Source: Peptoniphilus_B koenoeneniae
Lineage (GTDB): Bacteria > Bacillota > Clostridia > Tissierellales > Peptoniphilaceae
Reading direction: 5' to 3'
DNA: 64,000 bases
Assembly (NCBI RefSeq): GCF_030812875.1
Contig: NZ_JAUSTN010000001.1
Span: forward strand, 247,670-311,669
In this document: positions 45,978 to 54,159 of the stretch, in pieces
Layout: the number at the start of each line of letters is the position of its first letter
How positions within the stretch are numbered: the stretch's first letter is position 1
Program-made: the position numbers and the translations under genes
The notes under the pieces: generated by a model
The model's database searches: none
Told to the model about the DNA's origin: nothing
What the model saw: only the letters and a program-made list of their open reading frames with translations

Positions 45978-46372
45978 TATGAATGTCTTTCTTTCATACA
46001 ATAATAAATATTAACTAAAACCAATATACCTAACAACAACGTGCAAAATGGAATGGTTTTTGCTCTGCAAGCCATATCGGCTTTCATGCATCCACCAATA
46101 AGCACATGAGCGTTTAGTATCCCTAAAATACCAATTGCTATATTTGAAATAGATAATCCTAAAGATATTTTTGAATCTTTAACTACAATAAAAATGATTG
46201 CTAATACTAAAATGACCGCTCCAATACCCATAGTCATATTTCCCATCCAATGGCATTTCATGAACATCCCATCTTCCATAGGAGGACAAACTGGTGTTAT
46301 AAATTTTGGTGCAAGCACTAACAAAAAACCTATAATAGCTGAAATATATCCTAAAATCTTTTTTCTACTCAT
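45977..46372 (-). CDS. DUF4418 small membrane protein, first gene of the iron operon
   Basis: About 131 residues, four membrane helices, with conserved FITPVCPPMEDGMFMKCHWMGN and CMKADMACRAKT segments rich in Cys, Met and His. DUF4418 proteins occur with FTR1-type operons; function unknown, metal handling plausible. Start at 46372 (MSRKK) with AAGGGTG upstream. Confidence 0.8.
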   Translation of the reverse strand: MSRKKILGYISAIIGFLLVLAPKFITPVCPPMEDGMFMKCHWMGNMTMGIGAVILVLAIIFIVVKDSKISLGLSISNIAIGILGILNAHVLIGGCMKADMACRAKTIPFCTLLLGILVLVNIYYCMKERHS

Positions 46373-46436
46373 TTTAATCACCCTTTCTACTTATCTTTAT
46401 TAATAACATTGCAACATGAAAACGTGTTTATTTTTT

Positions 46437-46658
46437 TATACTTAACAGTCTTTTTTCAACAGTTACCCCTGGTCAGTTACCAACATATTGGTTGGAACCA
46501 GTGAGGCAGTTAAAAAGTGTTGACTTACCACTATTGGGGTTGCCGGCAAATGCAATAGTAATAGCCATCTTAGTCCTCATTCTTTTCAAAGGACCAGAAC
46601 CATTGATTTTTTTAACGATGTAGTATTTTCCTACAACTGCATCTCTTAAAGTTTGCAA
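46437..46658 (-). pseudogene. feoB': feoA-feoB deletion remnant with an in-frame TGA
   Basis: The minus strand encodes the first ~29 residues of a FeoA (MQTLRDAVVGKYYIVKKI, GSGPLKRM) fused to the first ~30 of FeoB (TIAFAGNPNSGKSTLFNCLTGSNQYVGN). The next codon is TGA where FeoB normally has Trp, and reading continues PGVTVEKR before homology stops. Nearly all of the ferrous iron transporter FeoB is gone. Other genes here end with TGA, so this is nonsense, not recoding. Confidence 0.88.
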
Positions 46659-46661
46659 GTC

Positions 46662-46892
46662 TTACATCTTCTCTACTAATATTTTTTTCGCTATATCTTT
46701 TCCGATTGCAACTCTGGAATCTTTAACATATACAATTAAATTACCATCGTTCTCATTAACAACTTTTATAACTGCATCTTTGACAAAACCAAGATTCGCC
46801 GGGTGGGACTCAGTTACATTACTATCTCCTAAAGACTTAATCCTTAAAATCTTATAATTAACATTTAAGGGTGCCATTACTAAGCTAAGCAT
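46662..46892 (-). CDS. feoA: FeoA-like SH3 protein
   Basis: 76 residues matching FeoA: LNVNYKILRIKSLGDS, GFVKDAVIKVV, IVYVKDSRVAIGKDIAKKI. FeoA helps the FeoB ferrous iron permease. Here the companion FeoB is only a fragment, so the gene is probably an orphan or on its way out. The start could also be the inner ATG (MAPLNV). A good promoter lies ~70 bases upstream. Confidence 0.82.
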   Translation of the reverse strand: MLSLVMAPLNVNYKILRIKSLGDSNVTESHPANLGFVKDAVIKVVNENDGNLIVYVKDSRVAIGKDIAKKILVEKM

Positions 46893-47195
46893 CTAACCAC
46901 TCGTTTCTAGTTTTAATTTTATTAAAATAAATTAACATTTGTTTGATTATCGCTTTCTTAGTTATTATAACATAGGAAATTGAAAATTCAAATCAATTTT
47001 TCAGTTTTTTTAAAGGGCATATTTTTAAGATTGAGAATATTTTTAATTTATCTTTCTTATGTTGCCTTGTATATTATAATTTTCTTTTTTTATTGGCCTA
47101 TATAATAGAAGAACTTTAATAAAAAAGGCTCGTTTATTTTTTGTTAGATAGTAATTTTTAGTAATTTTATAAGTAAAACTTATTCCCAAAATAAT
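46893..47195 (-). promoter_or_regulatory. AT-rich intergenic region with feoA promoter
   Basis: On the minus strand TTGAAT and TATAAT are 16 bases apart (about 46965-46992), followed by CGATAATCA, a Fur-like half site. The rest of the 300 bases holds no open frame or repeat that I recognise. Confidence 0.5.
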
Positions 47196-47303
47196 TTATT
47201 TAATAGAAATGCTCTCAAAAATCCCATCTTCCAGCAATACCATAGGTAACCTAATGAAGTTATACATTTCAGATTTCCTATTATAAAAATAATCAAAATT
47301 CAT
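47196..47303 (-). pseudogene. N-terminal remnant of a RepA_N replication initiator
   Basis: A 35-residue frame after an excellent AAAGGAGG site reads MNFDYFYNRKSEMYNFIRLP, then VLLEDGIFESIS. That resembles the start of replication initiator A proteins in Tn1549-like elements (FDYFY...F.RIP..L..D..F..LS). The remainder is missing. It marks the island at 37-48 kb as conjugative-element debris. Confidence 0.7.
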
Positions 47304-47385
47304 TCCTGCCTCCTTTCTTTGAAATAAAAAATACGACAGAATTATTGATTTCTATCGTCTACGATTGTCTAATATTTATTTTTCT

Positions 47386-47667
47386 TTAAATAGATTTTAT
47401 TGTATAGTTTAATAATTCTAATAATCCAATAACATATATACCTAATTTAGGTAATCCAAATGGGCTAAATAAAAATGCTAAGATTAGTGCTTCAATTACA
47501 ATTTGATTATCTCCTTGAAATATGTTAGCTAATCCAATTATAAAAATTAAAGTAGAAACTACGCTTAACAACGCAGTACTCAAACTTAATATGAAGGTTA
47601 AAAAAGCTATGAGCAAACTCAGCACTAATCTTATCGGTAATAAAATTATTCTAATTATCCATCTCAT
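47386..47667 (-). CDS. Small hydrophobic ICE membrane protein (CD1845-type)
   Basis: 93 residues with three hydrophobic segments and FSPFGLPKLGIYVIGLLELLN near the end. The pattern is that of a small protein usually carried by Tn1549/CTn-type elements near repA-like genes; function unknown. It agrees with the adjacent RepA_N remnant. Confidence 0.65.
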   Translation of the reverse strand: MRWIIRIILLPIRLVLSLLIAFLTFILSLSTALLSVVSTLIFIIGLANIFQGDNQIVIEALILAFLFSPFGLPKLGIYVIGLLELLNYTIKSI

Positions 47668-47681
47668 ACATACCCCTAAAA

Positions 47682-47713
47682 ATTAAACTGGGATTCGTAA
47701 CAAACCCCAGTTT
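47682..47713 (-). terminator. Terminator after the second metG fragment
   Basis: AAACTGGG and CCCAGTTT arms with a 13-base loop, followed on the minus strand by AATTTTTAG. It is absent at the first fragment, so it belongs to the island's own copy. Confidence 0.75.
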
Positions 47714-47730
47714 CATAATTAGCGTGTTCT

Positions 47731-48195
47731 TTAATATAATTTTGATCCTGCTGGAATATTATCATCCAACATTATTAAGTTAAGTTTTTCTTCTCCGTCG
47801 TACTCGCAAATTGCAGATATAATCATACCTTCTGAGTCGATTCCCATCATCTTATGAGGAGGAAGATTACAAATCGCAAGTAGTGTCTTTCCAATTAAAG
47901 ACTCCGCACTATAATATTCCTTAATACCAGATAATATAACTCTTTCTTTTTCAGAACCATCATCTAATGTAAATTTCAAAAGTTTTTTTGATTTTGGAAC
48001 TTCTTCGCAGTTCTTAACTTTTACAACTCTAAAATCAGATTTTGAGAATGTATCAAAATCAACCATATCTTCAAATAATGGCTCTACTTTTACTTTTGAA
48101 AAATCTATTTTTTCTTTTGTAATTATATCGCTGTTTCCCTTAGCTTCTTTTGAAGAATCTTCATTTTCTGTTTTTTCTTTACCAATTGGCTTCAT
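47731..48195 (-). pseudogene. metG': 3' fragment of metG, copy 2, next to the integrase
   Basis: 154 codons, same length and frame as copy 1. From codon ~50 on, the two are almost identical in DNA; the N-terminal linker (TENEDSSKEAKGN) is diverged. It lacks the catalytic part of MetRS. A weak GAGGGG lies 14 bases before the ATG, so low-level expression is possible. I interpret it as the element-borne replacement 3' end of metG, displaced by the second insertion; the full metG should lie to the right of the window. Confidence 0.75.
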
Positions 48196-48203
48196 TGTTG
48201 GGA
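48185..48203. repeat. Putative attachment-site core, right copy
   Basis: Identical 19-mer to 36987-37005. It borders the integrase side of the element that runs to the right. Confidence 0.65.
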
Positions 48204-48266
48204 AAATCCCCTCTACTTTAGATAATTGTCTAAATCTCTATAAAAGTCTATTTTATGGTACTTCTC

Positions 48267-48351
48267 CATTTACGACAATTTGCTAACTCTCTATAAGTGC
48301 CTATAGATTTCTAGCAAATTGTCGTAAATTTGTCGTAAGCTGTCGTAAATT
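48267..48351. promoter_or_regulatory. Integrase arm-type repeats at the element end
   Basis: Between the core and the integrase stop, TTGTCGTAA occurs three times as a direct repeat and once inverted. The outer copies form a 17-base inverted repeat, TTTACGACAATTTGCTA and TAGCAAATTGTCGTAAA, across 27 bases. This layout fits arm sites bound by the integrase N-terminal domain. Confidence 0.65.
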
Positions 48352-49587
48352 CTAAAATATAAATTTCATCGCTTTTTCAAATTCTCCCATCTGTTCTATC
48401 TTAAAATCTTCTGTTGCATCTACATATATATCCATTGTTGTACTAATATCAGAATGACCTAGAATAGACTGCATTGCTTTTGTATTTATATTTTGTTCAT
48501 TAAGCCTTGTAGTAAAGGTGTGTCTGAAAATGTGATTGCTTAAATGTGGAACTAATAGAATATCATTAGAGCTCGATTTATTTTTATCCATTATACTTAA
48601 ATTGCAATCTCTAACAATTCTTCTTAAAGCTTTATTAAGTGTTCCATTATTGTGAACCTTACCAAATCTATTTAAAAATACAAAGTCTTTAAATCCATCG
48701 ATTGAATCACAACATTCGATTCCAAAAGTCTTTTGTAACTCTCTTTCCATAAGAAAAGCATCTTTTACTTTTTGAACCATAGGAATACTTCGCTTACCTG
48801 ATGCTGTCTTCGGTGTATTAATAGCATATCTATTGTTTAATCCTTTACCTTTACTATAATATACCAAAGTCCTATTTACATTTATAAGACCATTATCAAA
48901 ATCTAGATCGTCCCATTGCAATCCTGTAACTTCTCCAACTCTCATTCCTGTCCAAAGCATAACAATGAATATTGGATACCATTTTTTATATTCATCACTA
49001 TTAGATAAATATTCTTCAAATAGCACTTGTTCTTCTATTGTCATGGCTTTTTTCTTCGGAGATTCATTTCGATAAGCTACTTTCAATTCCTTCAAAGCAT
49101 TGTCAGATGGATTAAATCTTATATATTCGTCATCCACTGCTAATTCTAAAACCTGATGTAAGACAGTATGAACACAATCTATGGTAGAAACCATCAATCC
49201 CTGATCTTCCTTTAATCTGTTATAAAAACTTCTAACATCAGATCTTTTAATATCAGATAGTTTAATGCGACCAAAAGTCGGTTCGACAAATTGTTGATAC
49301 ATATAGATGTAATTTTTAAAGGTATTATCTTTTAAACCTCTTTTTACCTTTGTCCATAGCTTAAAAGTATCATTTACAGATAAGCTACTTCCTTCGTTGT
49401 TGATTCCATCTATAGTATTGCGTAAAATATCTAATTCCTTTTCTCTTAATTCTTTTAGAGTTTTCGCATACATAGATTTTCTACGACCTATTTTGTCTTG
49501 CCACTTAAATTCATAAGTGCCATTTGATCTTTGATATTCACCGTCTTTTAAAACAACCCCTTTACTATCTTTGCGTCTTTTTACCAT
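48352..49587 (-). CDS. int: Tyrosine recombinase (Tn916-type integrase)
   Basis: 411 residues: N-terminal arm-binding domain, core-binding domain, and catalytic domain with LWTGMRVGEVTGLQWDD (first Arg), HIFRHTFTTRL (HxxR), LGHSDISTTMDIYV (catalytic Tyr). It catalyses integration and excision of the element. AAAGGAG precedes the ATG. It ends 150 bases from the proposed core site. Confidence 0.94.
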   Translation of the reverse strand: MVKRRKDSKGVVLKDGEYQRSNGTYEFKWQDKIGRRKSMYAKTLKELREKELDILRNTIDGINNEGSSLSVNDTFKLWTKVKRGLKDNTFKNYIYMYQQFVEPTFGRIKLSDIKRSDVRSFYNRLKEDQGLMVSTIDCVHTVLHQVLELAVDDEYIRFNPSDNALKELKVAYRNESPKKKAMTIEEQVLFEEYLSNSDEYKKWYPIFIVMLWTGMRVGEVTGLQWDDLDFDNGLINVNRTLVYYSKGKGLNNRYAINTPKTASGKRSIPMVQKVKDAFLMERELQKTFGIECCDSIDGFKDFVFLNRFGKVHNNGTLNKALRRIVRDCNLSIMDKNKSSSNDILLVPHLSNHIFRHTFTTRLNEQNINTKAMQSILGHSDISTTMDIYVDATEDFKIEQMGEFEKAMKFIF

Positions 49588-49610
49588 AAAAATTCTCCTT
49601 TTTTGATAAA

Positions 49611-49647
49611 AGACACGCTATAATTATTATACCGCATTAAGCGTGTT
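49611..49647 (-). promoter_or_regulatory. Integrase promoter with inverted repeat ACACGCT...AGCGTGT
   Basis: The minus strand carries ATGCGGTATAATAATTA, with a perfect extended -10, inside a 7-base inverted repeat. The same ATGCGGTATAATTA motif occurs before mobC (about 59389), suggesting shared control. Confidence 0.6.
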
Positions 49648-49664
49648 TTATATATAGTTTTAGA

Positions 49665-49874
49665 TTAAATAGAGAACTGTCTATTTAAATATTCTTCCAT
49701 TAACTTTTTCTTAATAAGACGCTTACTACCATTAAATAATACAAAATCGCAATCATTTTCATCCGTTAATTGTCTAACTTTATCTTGACCAATATTAAAA
49801 TATTCAGATGCTTCTTTTAATGTTAGAAATGCTTTCTCAGAAACACGAACACCTTTTATATTTTCGTTAATCAT
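49665..49874 (-). CDS. xis: Excisionase (Tn916 Xis-like)
   Basis: About 69 residues, a MerR-like winged helix: LTLKEASEYFNIGQDKVRQL, then GSKRLIKKKLMEEYL. Such proteins bend DNA to direct the integrase to excision. Start at 49874 (MINENIKG) set by GGAGG; upstream in-frame ATG lacks a site. Confidence 0.88.
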   Translation of the reverse strand: MINENIKGVRVSEKAFLTLKEASEYFNIGQDKVRQLTDENDCDFVLFNGSKRLIKKKLMEEYLNRQFSI

Positions 49875-49903
49875 AAATCCTCCAAATAATATATTTAAAA
49901 TAT

Positions 49904-49960
49904 TTATTTTAATATTTTTAAAGTTTTTTGACATTGACAAGTGCCTTGGATTAGCAACAT
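49904..49960 (-). CDS. Possible 18-residue leader peptide upstream of xis
   Basis: MLLIQGTCQCQKTLKILK follows GGAGGTGAG at ideal spacing and ends before the xis ribosome site. It may be a translated leader or chance. No known match. Confidence 0.35.
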   Translation of the reverse strand: MLLIQGTCQCQKTLKILK

Positions 49961-49974
49961 AGGAATCTCACCTC

Positions 49975-50247
49975 CGCCTCTGTTCAGGATGAGCCGGCTT
50001 CAACCTTAGAAGTATCATTATCCTCATTTTCTTCATAGCGAATAGGGTATCCCTCCCTATGTTCAAACTCTTACTTATCGCTCCCTTTCTTCTTCCCTTG
50101 CTTTTTGCTTAGCAGTACTTGTTTTACCGAATTATTCAGCAGAAAGATCTTGGCGGATAGGTTATTACGCTCCAAAAATGATTAATGTCTTGTCTTGGTC
50201 TATTCAATTGTTAAGGTTCAAATATTATTTAGATTGCTTTTAAAATA
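49975..50247 (-). other. Intergenic stretch with a single long frame broken by one stop
   Basis: One minus-strand frame reads LERNNLSAKIFLLNNSVKQV, then SKKQGKKKGSDK, TAA, then EFEHREGYPIRYEENEDNDT to TGA at ~49988. GC content is higher than around it. It could be a decayed element gene or two tiny peptides; I cannot assign it. Confidence 0.35.
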
Positions 50248-50299
50248 GAAAGAGGACAAAACTCCCCTCACTTTATAAAGGAAAATTTGCCCTCTTTGG
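50248..50299 (-). terminator. Terminator of the sigma-like gene
   Basis: On the minus strand AAAGAGGGCAAA and TTTTGTCCTCTTT pair around an A/T-rich loop just after the stop codon. Confidence 0.65.
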
Positions 50300-50309
50300 T
50301 AACCAGAAA

Positions 50310-50720
50310 CTATATTTCTTCTATAAATTTCTTTAGTTTTTCTAAAATCTTATCTCGCCTTTTTATTAAAGCAGTATGTGATATATTTTGAGTCTTTGAT
50401 ACTGCACGAAGTGTTTCATCATTGAAATATAATCTTTCAATTATTTCTCGTTCATCCTTATTTAACTTTGACATTGCATTTCTTAGTGCTTCAATCATCA
50501 TTTGTGTAGCTACAACTTTTTCAACATCAACATTTTTATCTTCTAGATTATCTTCAAAATTCCCATCGTGATTTAGAGACGAAAAAAATAGCAAGTGGTT
50601 TTTCTTGTCCACCTGCTCCAAATACTTTTCGTGTTCTTTTTCTCGCCAGTAGACTTTATAAATATCTTCACTGACTTTTACCTTTTGCCCTCTGACATAA
50701 AGGTAATACTCTTTTGCCAT
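50310..50720 (-). CDS. Sigma-70 region-4-like regulator of the element
   Basis: 136 residues. Residues ~85-135 form a region 4 helix-turn-helix (LNKDEREIIERLYFNDETLR, ISHTALIKRRDKILEKLKKF). The N-terminus is acidic and lysine-rich. Proteins of this kind are standard in Tn916/Tn1549 relatives and regulate transfer or excision. An attenuator-like hairpin lies upstream. Confidence 0.8.
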   Translation of the reverse strand: MAKEYYLYVRGQKVKVSEDIYKVYWREKEHEKYLEQVDKKNHLLFFSSLNHDGNFEDNLEDKNVDVEKVVATQMMIEALRNAMSKLNKDEREIIERLYFNDETLRAVSKTQNISHTALIKRRDKILEKLKKFIEEI

Positions 50721-50761
50721 AAAGTTTCCTCCATTTCTTTTTTGTCTATTTGTTTTTCAGA

Positions 50762-50806
50762 CAAAAAAGGAGGACTCCTGCATCTTGGCATAAGAAGTCC
50801 TCTGAA
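50762..50806 (-). terminator. Terminator/attenuator in the leader of the sigma-like gene
   Basis: On the minus strand AGAGGACT and AGTCCTCC with a 17-base loop are followed by TTTTTTG, only 42 bases before the ATG at 50720. It lies upstream of the gene it would end, so it is likely regulatory. The remaining sequence to 51039 shows a probable promoter (near 50840) and nothing else I recognise. Confidence 0.65.
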
Positions 50807-51039
50807 ATGAAAGAAATCCGTTCTTTCTTTTACTATATTTAATTGTTTAGACGAGAAAATGTAAAGACAGACAACTACAAGAATTATAGAAAAAAGGAGT
50901 ATTTTTATTCCATTTCAATTCTACAAGGTAACTTATACACTTGTTCATCTCCCTTTCCCTCCGTTCATTATAGATAAATAGCATCCATACCTACAGCCTC
51001 TTTTGATTATTTTCGCTTTTATATCAAATGTCCTTGTAT

Positions 51040-52389
51040 TTATGCTTTGTCTTTTCCCATTTTCCTAAGTCCATTAAGCATTAAAAACAGTCCCAACATA
51101 ATCATACTAAAATCTACGATAGGTTCTGTCCACCAAACTGCTGACGCTCCAAATGCCTTTGGAAATAGTAATATTGCAGGAATAAATAAAACTAACTGTC
51201 TAAGCATTACAATCATGCCTGCTTTTTTTCCATCTCCTATGGATTGGAAAAATGTAAGTGTCATAATCATAATTCCATATAAGATGAATGTTGAATAAAA
51301 CATCTTAAAGTTTACAACACCAACTTCAATAATCTCCCTTCTCACACTGAATAATGATAGTAATTTTTCTGAACAAAACATTGATGGTATCCATGAAGCA
51401 GCTGCAAGAATTGTTGCACCATACATAAAAATCTTCATCGTATCTTTTACTCTTCCGTATTGTTTTGCTCCGAAATTAGCTCCAATAACAGGTTGTAAGC
51501 CTTGACTCATACCCCACAGTGGAATAAAGGAAAACATATATAATCGCATTGTAGCAGACATCAAAATTCCCCAATCATCTCCTCCATACGCAAAGGCTTG
51601 CTTAAACAAAAATGTTTGCTGTACTGCAAATAAAATTTGCATCATCATTGCTGAACTTCCTATACTGAACATTTCGCTATAAATTGCCTTGTATTTTTGA
51701 ATTTTATGGATCCCTACAAAAGCACTTTTCTTTGAAAAATAGTGGAATGTCAATATTGCTTGTACAATTTGAGATATTACAGTTGCAATAGCTGCACCTT
51801 CAATCGCATATTCACCCATCAACTTCATAAAAATAGGATCTAAAATAATGTTTAATATAGCTCCCGCGCCCATAATCATCATTGATTGCTTTAATGCACC
51901 TTCGCCACGCATTGTCATATTTCCCGCTTGAGCAAAATTCACAAATATAGAGCCAAAGAAAACTATTCTTAAATATCTCACACCAAGTTCTTTAATATTT
52001 CCTTTAGCTCCTACCAAATCTAAAAAATGAGGTGCAAAAACCAAACCCAATATCGTGATAATTACAGAAAAAAATATTACCCAGTAACAAAAATTCCCGA
52101 ATATTTTATCTGTCGTTTCTTTATCGCCCTTTCCGATTGCTCTTGATAGTATTGAGGCACTTCCAACGCCAATCAATGCCGATATTCCTCCATTTATAAT
52201 CGTTAAGGACATAGACACACTAATGGCTGACATAGCATAATCACCAATGAGCCATCCTGCAAACACACCATCCATAAATGGATACAATCCTATGACAATC
52301 ATCCCGATTATTCCGGGAATTGCCAACTTAAATAACAGTTCTTTAGGACTTTTGGTTAATAGTTGTGTTTTCATATCTTGTTTTCCCAT
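51040..52389 (-). CDS. MATE-family efflux transporter
   Basis: About 449 residues, twelve membrane helices, with MATE features (GLYPFMDGVFAGWLIG, LIGVGSASILSRAIGKGD, QGLQPVIGANFGAKQYGRV). These export cationic drugs or metabolites using Na+ or H+ gradients. Start at 52389 (MGKQDMK) after GGAGGAAGTCAT. It is the last gene of the cargo operon read from tetR leftward. Confidence 0.9.
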   Translation of the reverse strand: MGKQDMKTQLLTKSPKELLFKLAIPGIIGMIVIGLYPFMDGVFAGWLIGDYAMSAISVSMSLTIINGGISALIGVGSASILSRAIGKGDKETTDKIFGNFCYWVIFFSVIITILGLVFAPHFLDLVGAKGNIKELGVRYLRIVFFGSIFVNFAQAGNMTMRGEGALKQSMMIMGAGAILNIILDPIFMKLMGEYAIEGAAIATVISQIVQAILTFHYFSKKSAFVGIHKIQKYKAIYSEMFSIGSSAMMMQILFAVQQTFLFKQAFAYGGDDWGILMSATMRLYMFSFIPLWGMSQGLQPVIGANFGAKQYGRVKDTMKIFMYGATILAAASWIPSMFCSEKLLSLFSVRREIIEVGVVNFKMFYSTFILYGIMIMTLTFFQSIGDGKKAGMIVMLRQLVLFIPAILLFPKAFGASAVWWTEPIVDFSMIMLGLFLMLNGLRKMGKDKA

Positions 52390-52425
52390 ATGACTTCCTC
52401 CAGTTGTTTTCAATATTTTTATAAC

Positions 52426-54159
52426 TTATGACAACTGCCACTTTGCTGCCACTTGTCTTGCTTCAACAAATTTTTTGTAGATACCATCAACTTGAATAAG
52501 TTCTTCATGTGTACCTTGTTGCGTTATCTTTCCATTAGCCAAGACAAGAATTTGATTTGCATTTTTTATGGTTTTTAGTCTGTGTGCAATCATTATTACA
52601 GTTTTATCTCTTGTAAGTTCTTCCATAGCAATCTGTAGTTTATCCTCATTTTCAGGGTCTACATTTGCAGTAGCTTCGTCAAAAATAATAATCGGGGCAT
52701 TTTTTATCATAGCCCTTGCTATAGATATTCTTTGTCTTTCTCCACCAGATAAACTTGCACCTCCCTCTCCTATAACTGTTTCATATTGTTCAGGAAGTTT
52801 CATAATAAATTCATGACAACACGCTTTCTTTGCAGCTTCTATAACTTCCTCATGAGTAGCATCTGGCTTGGCAAACTTTATATTGTTTTCAATAGTGTCT
52901 TGAAATAAATAAACATTTTGAAAAACCATACTAATTTGTCTCATTAATGACTCCAATGAATATTCTTTAATATTATGTTTACCTATGCTGATTTCTCCTT
53001 TCTCTACATCCCAAAATCTCGCTATCAAATTACAAAATGTAGTTTTTCCAGCTCCTGAAGCTCCAACTATAGCTGTCATTTGTTTTTGTGGTATCTTGAC
53101 CGAAATATCATCAAGGATTTTTTTGCCTGAATATGAAAACTCTACATTATCAAAAGAAATATCGAAAGTAGTAGGCTTTATGTCTTTTCCATCAATATCC
53201 ATCTGTGGAAATTCCTCTAACTTCTTTGTTTGTTCAATAGATCCACTAACAACTCTGAGAGAGGTTGTTGCACTTCCTGCCAATTTTATTTGAGAAAAAG
53301 CAAGAAAAGAAATTATAATCGTCATAACTGTATTTAAGAATGAAAGTTCTCCATTAATATAAAAGAAAATACCTGCACCTATTATCAAAATGCTAAACAA
53401 ATCCAAAAGAATATTTTGCAAAATCGTATAAGGTGTAAACAGTTTTTCACAATCAAGATTTATTTTTCTACTATTTTCAATAGCATCTCTGACTTTTTCA
53501 TCTCCTTTCCCTGTTAAATTGAAGGATTTTATAACAGCCATTCCACCTATTTGTTCTAAAATAGTGTCAACTAATTTTGCCGATGCCACTTGTCTTTTAG
53601 GAAGAACATTTCTTGACTTGTTTTCCATTTTTGAAAGAATTAATAAGTACAACAAGCATCCAATTGTAACAATAAGACCGATCCTCCATTCAAAAGCCAA
53701 AATCATTATTGTAAAAATTATTGTGTTAATAAAACCAGATAAGGTATTTACCATAACCATTGCCGCAGTATTTTCTACATCTTCCAAAACAGTTGTAGAA
53801 ATTCCAACGATTTCACCAATATTATTTTCATTAAAGAATCCCATAGGTATTTTTTTGAGCATTTCACCTATTGCAACTCTTTTATTTGCCACCATAAAAT
53901 AACTTGCATGGCATTGCTGTAACTGTGAATAATAATTTGCAACACTTCTGCCAACTATGCTTATAACAAGAAGTATCAAAGCAATCCATGCAGGTGTCAT
54001 ACTCATATCTTTTTCAACAATAGCTTTAACAATAATGTATATTGCACTGATTTGGAGCATGTGAAAAATTGCAAACAAGAAACTTACCCATATAGAATGG
54101 TATACATTTTTCTTCTCATCACCTGAGAAGTCTAAAATTTTCTTTAAGGCACTTATCAT
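52426..54159 (-). CDS. ABC exporter half-transporter (cargo, second)
   Basis: 577 residues: six membrane helices, Walker A IVGASGAGKTT, signature SLSGGERQR, Walker B PIIIFDEATANVD. It overlaps its partner gene by 4 bases (ATGA) and so likely forms a heterodimer with it. Substrate unknown. Confidence 0.9.
   Translation of the reverse strand: MISALKKILDFSGDEKKNVYHSIWVSFLFAIFHMLQISAIYIIVKAIVEKDMSMTPAWIALILLVISIVGRSVANYYSQLQQCHASYFMVANKRVAIGEMLKKIPMGFFNENNIGEIVGISTTVLEDVENTAAMVMVNTLSGFINTIIFTIMILAFEWRIGLIVTIGCLLYLLILSKMENKSRNVLPKRQVASAKLVDTILEQIGGMAVIKSFNLTGKGDEKVRDAIENSRKINLDCEKLFTPYTILQNILLDLFSILIIGAGIFFYINGELSFLNTVMTIIISFLAFSQIKLAGSATTSLRVVSGSIEQTKKLEEFPQMDIDGKDIKPTTFDISFDNVEFSYSGKKILDDISVKIPQKQMTAIVGASGAGKTTFCNLIARFWDVEKGEISIGKHNIKEYSLESLMRQISMVFQNVYLFQDTIENNIKFAKPDATHEEVIEAAKKACCHEFIMKLPEQYETVIGEGGASLSGGERQRISIARAMIKNAPIIIFDEATANVDPENEDKLQIAMEELTRDKTVIMIAHRLKTIKNANQILVLANGKITQQGTHEELIQVDGIYKKFVEARQVAAKWQLS

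Noticed and set aside
46473..46475. TGA read as Trp (recoded genetic code), from the FeoB fragment and the methylase
   Set aside because: Several intact genes in the window (scfB, the CydD-like gene, the NEAT gene at 27712) end at TGA, and both genes with internal TGA are otherwise truncated.
47731..48195. Functional stand-alone tRNA-binding protein (Trbp111/CsaA type)
   Set aside because: Both copies start inside the shared 19-mer, carry the MetRS linker and lack proper ribosome sites; gene debris is the simpler reading, though expression of copy 2 is not excluded.
48267..48351. Inverted repeat as an integrase terminator
   Set aside because: The 27-base loop, lack of a T tract and repeated TTGTCGTAA units fit integrase arm sites better.
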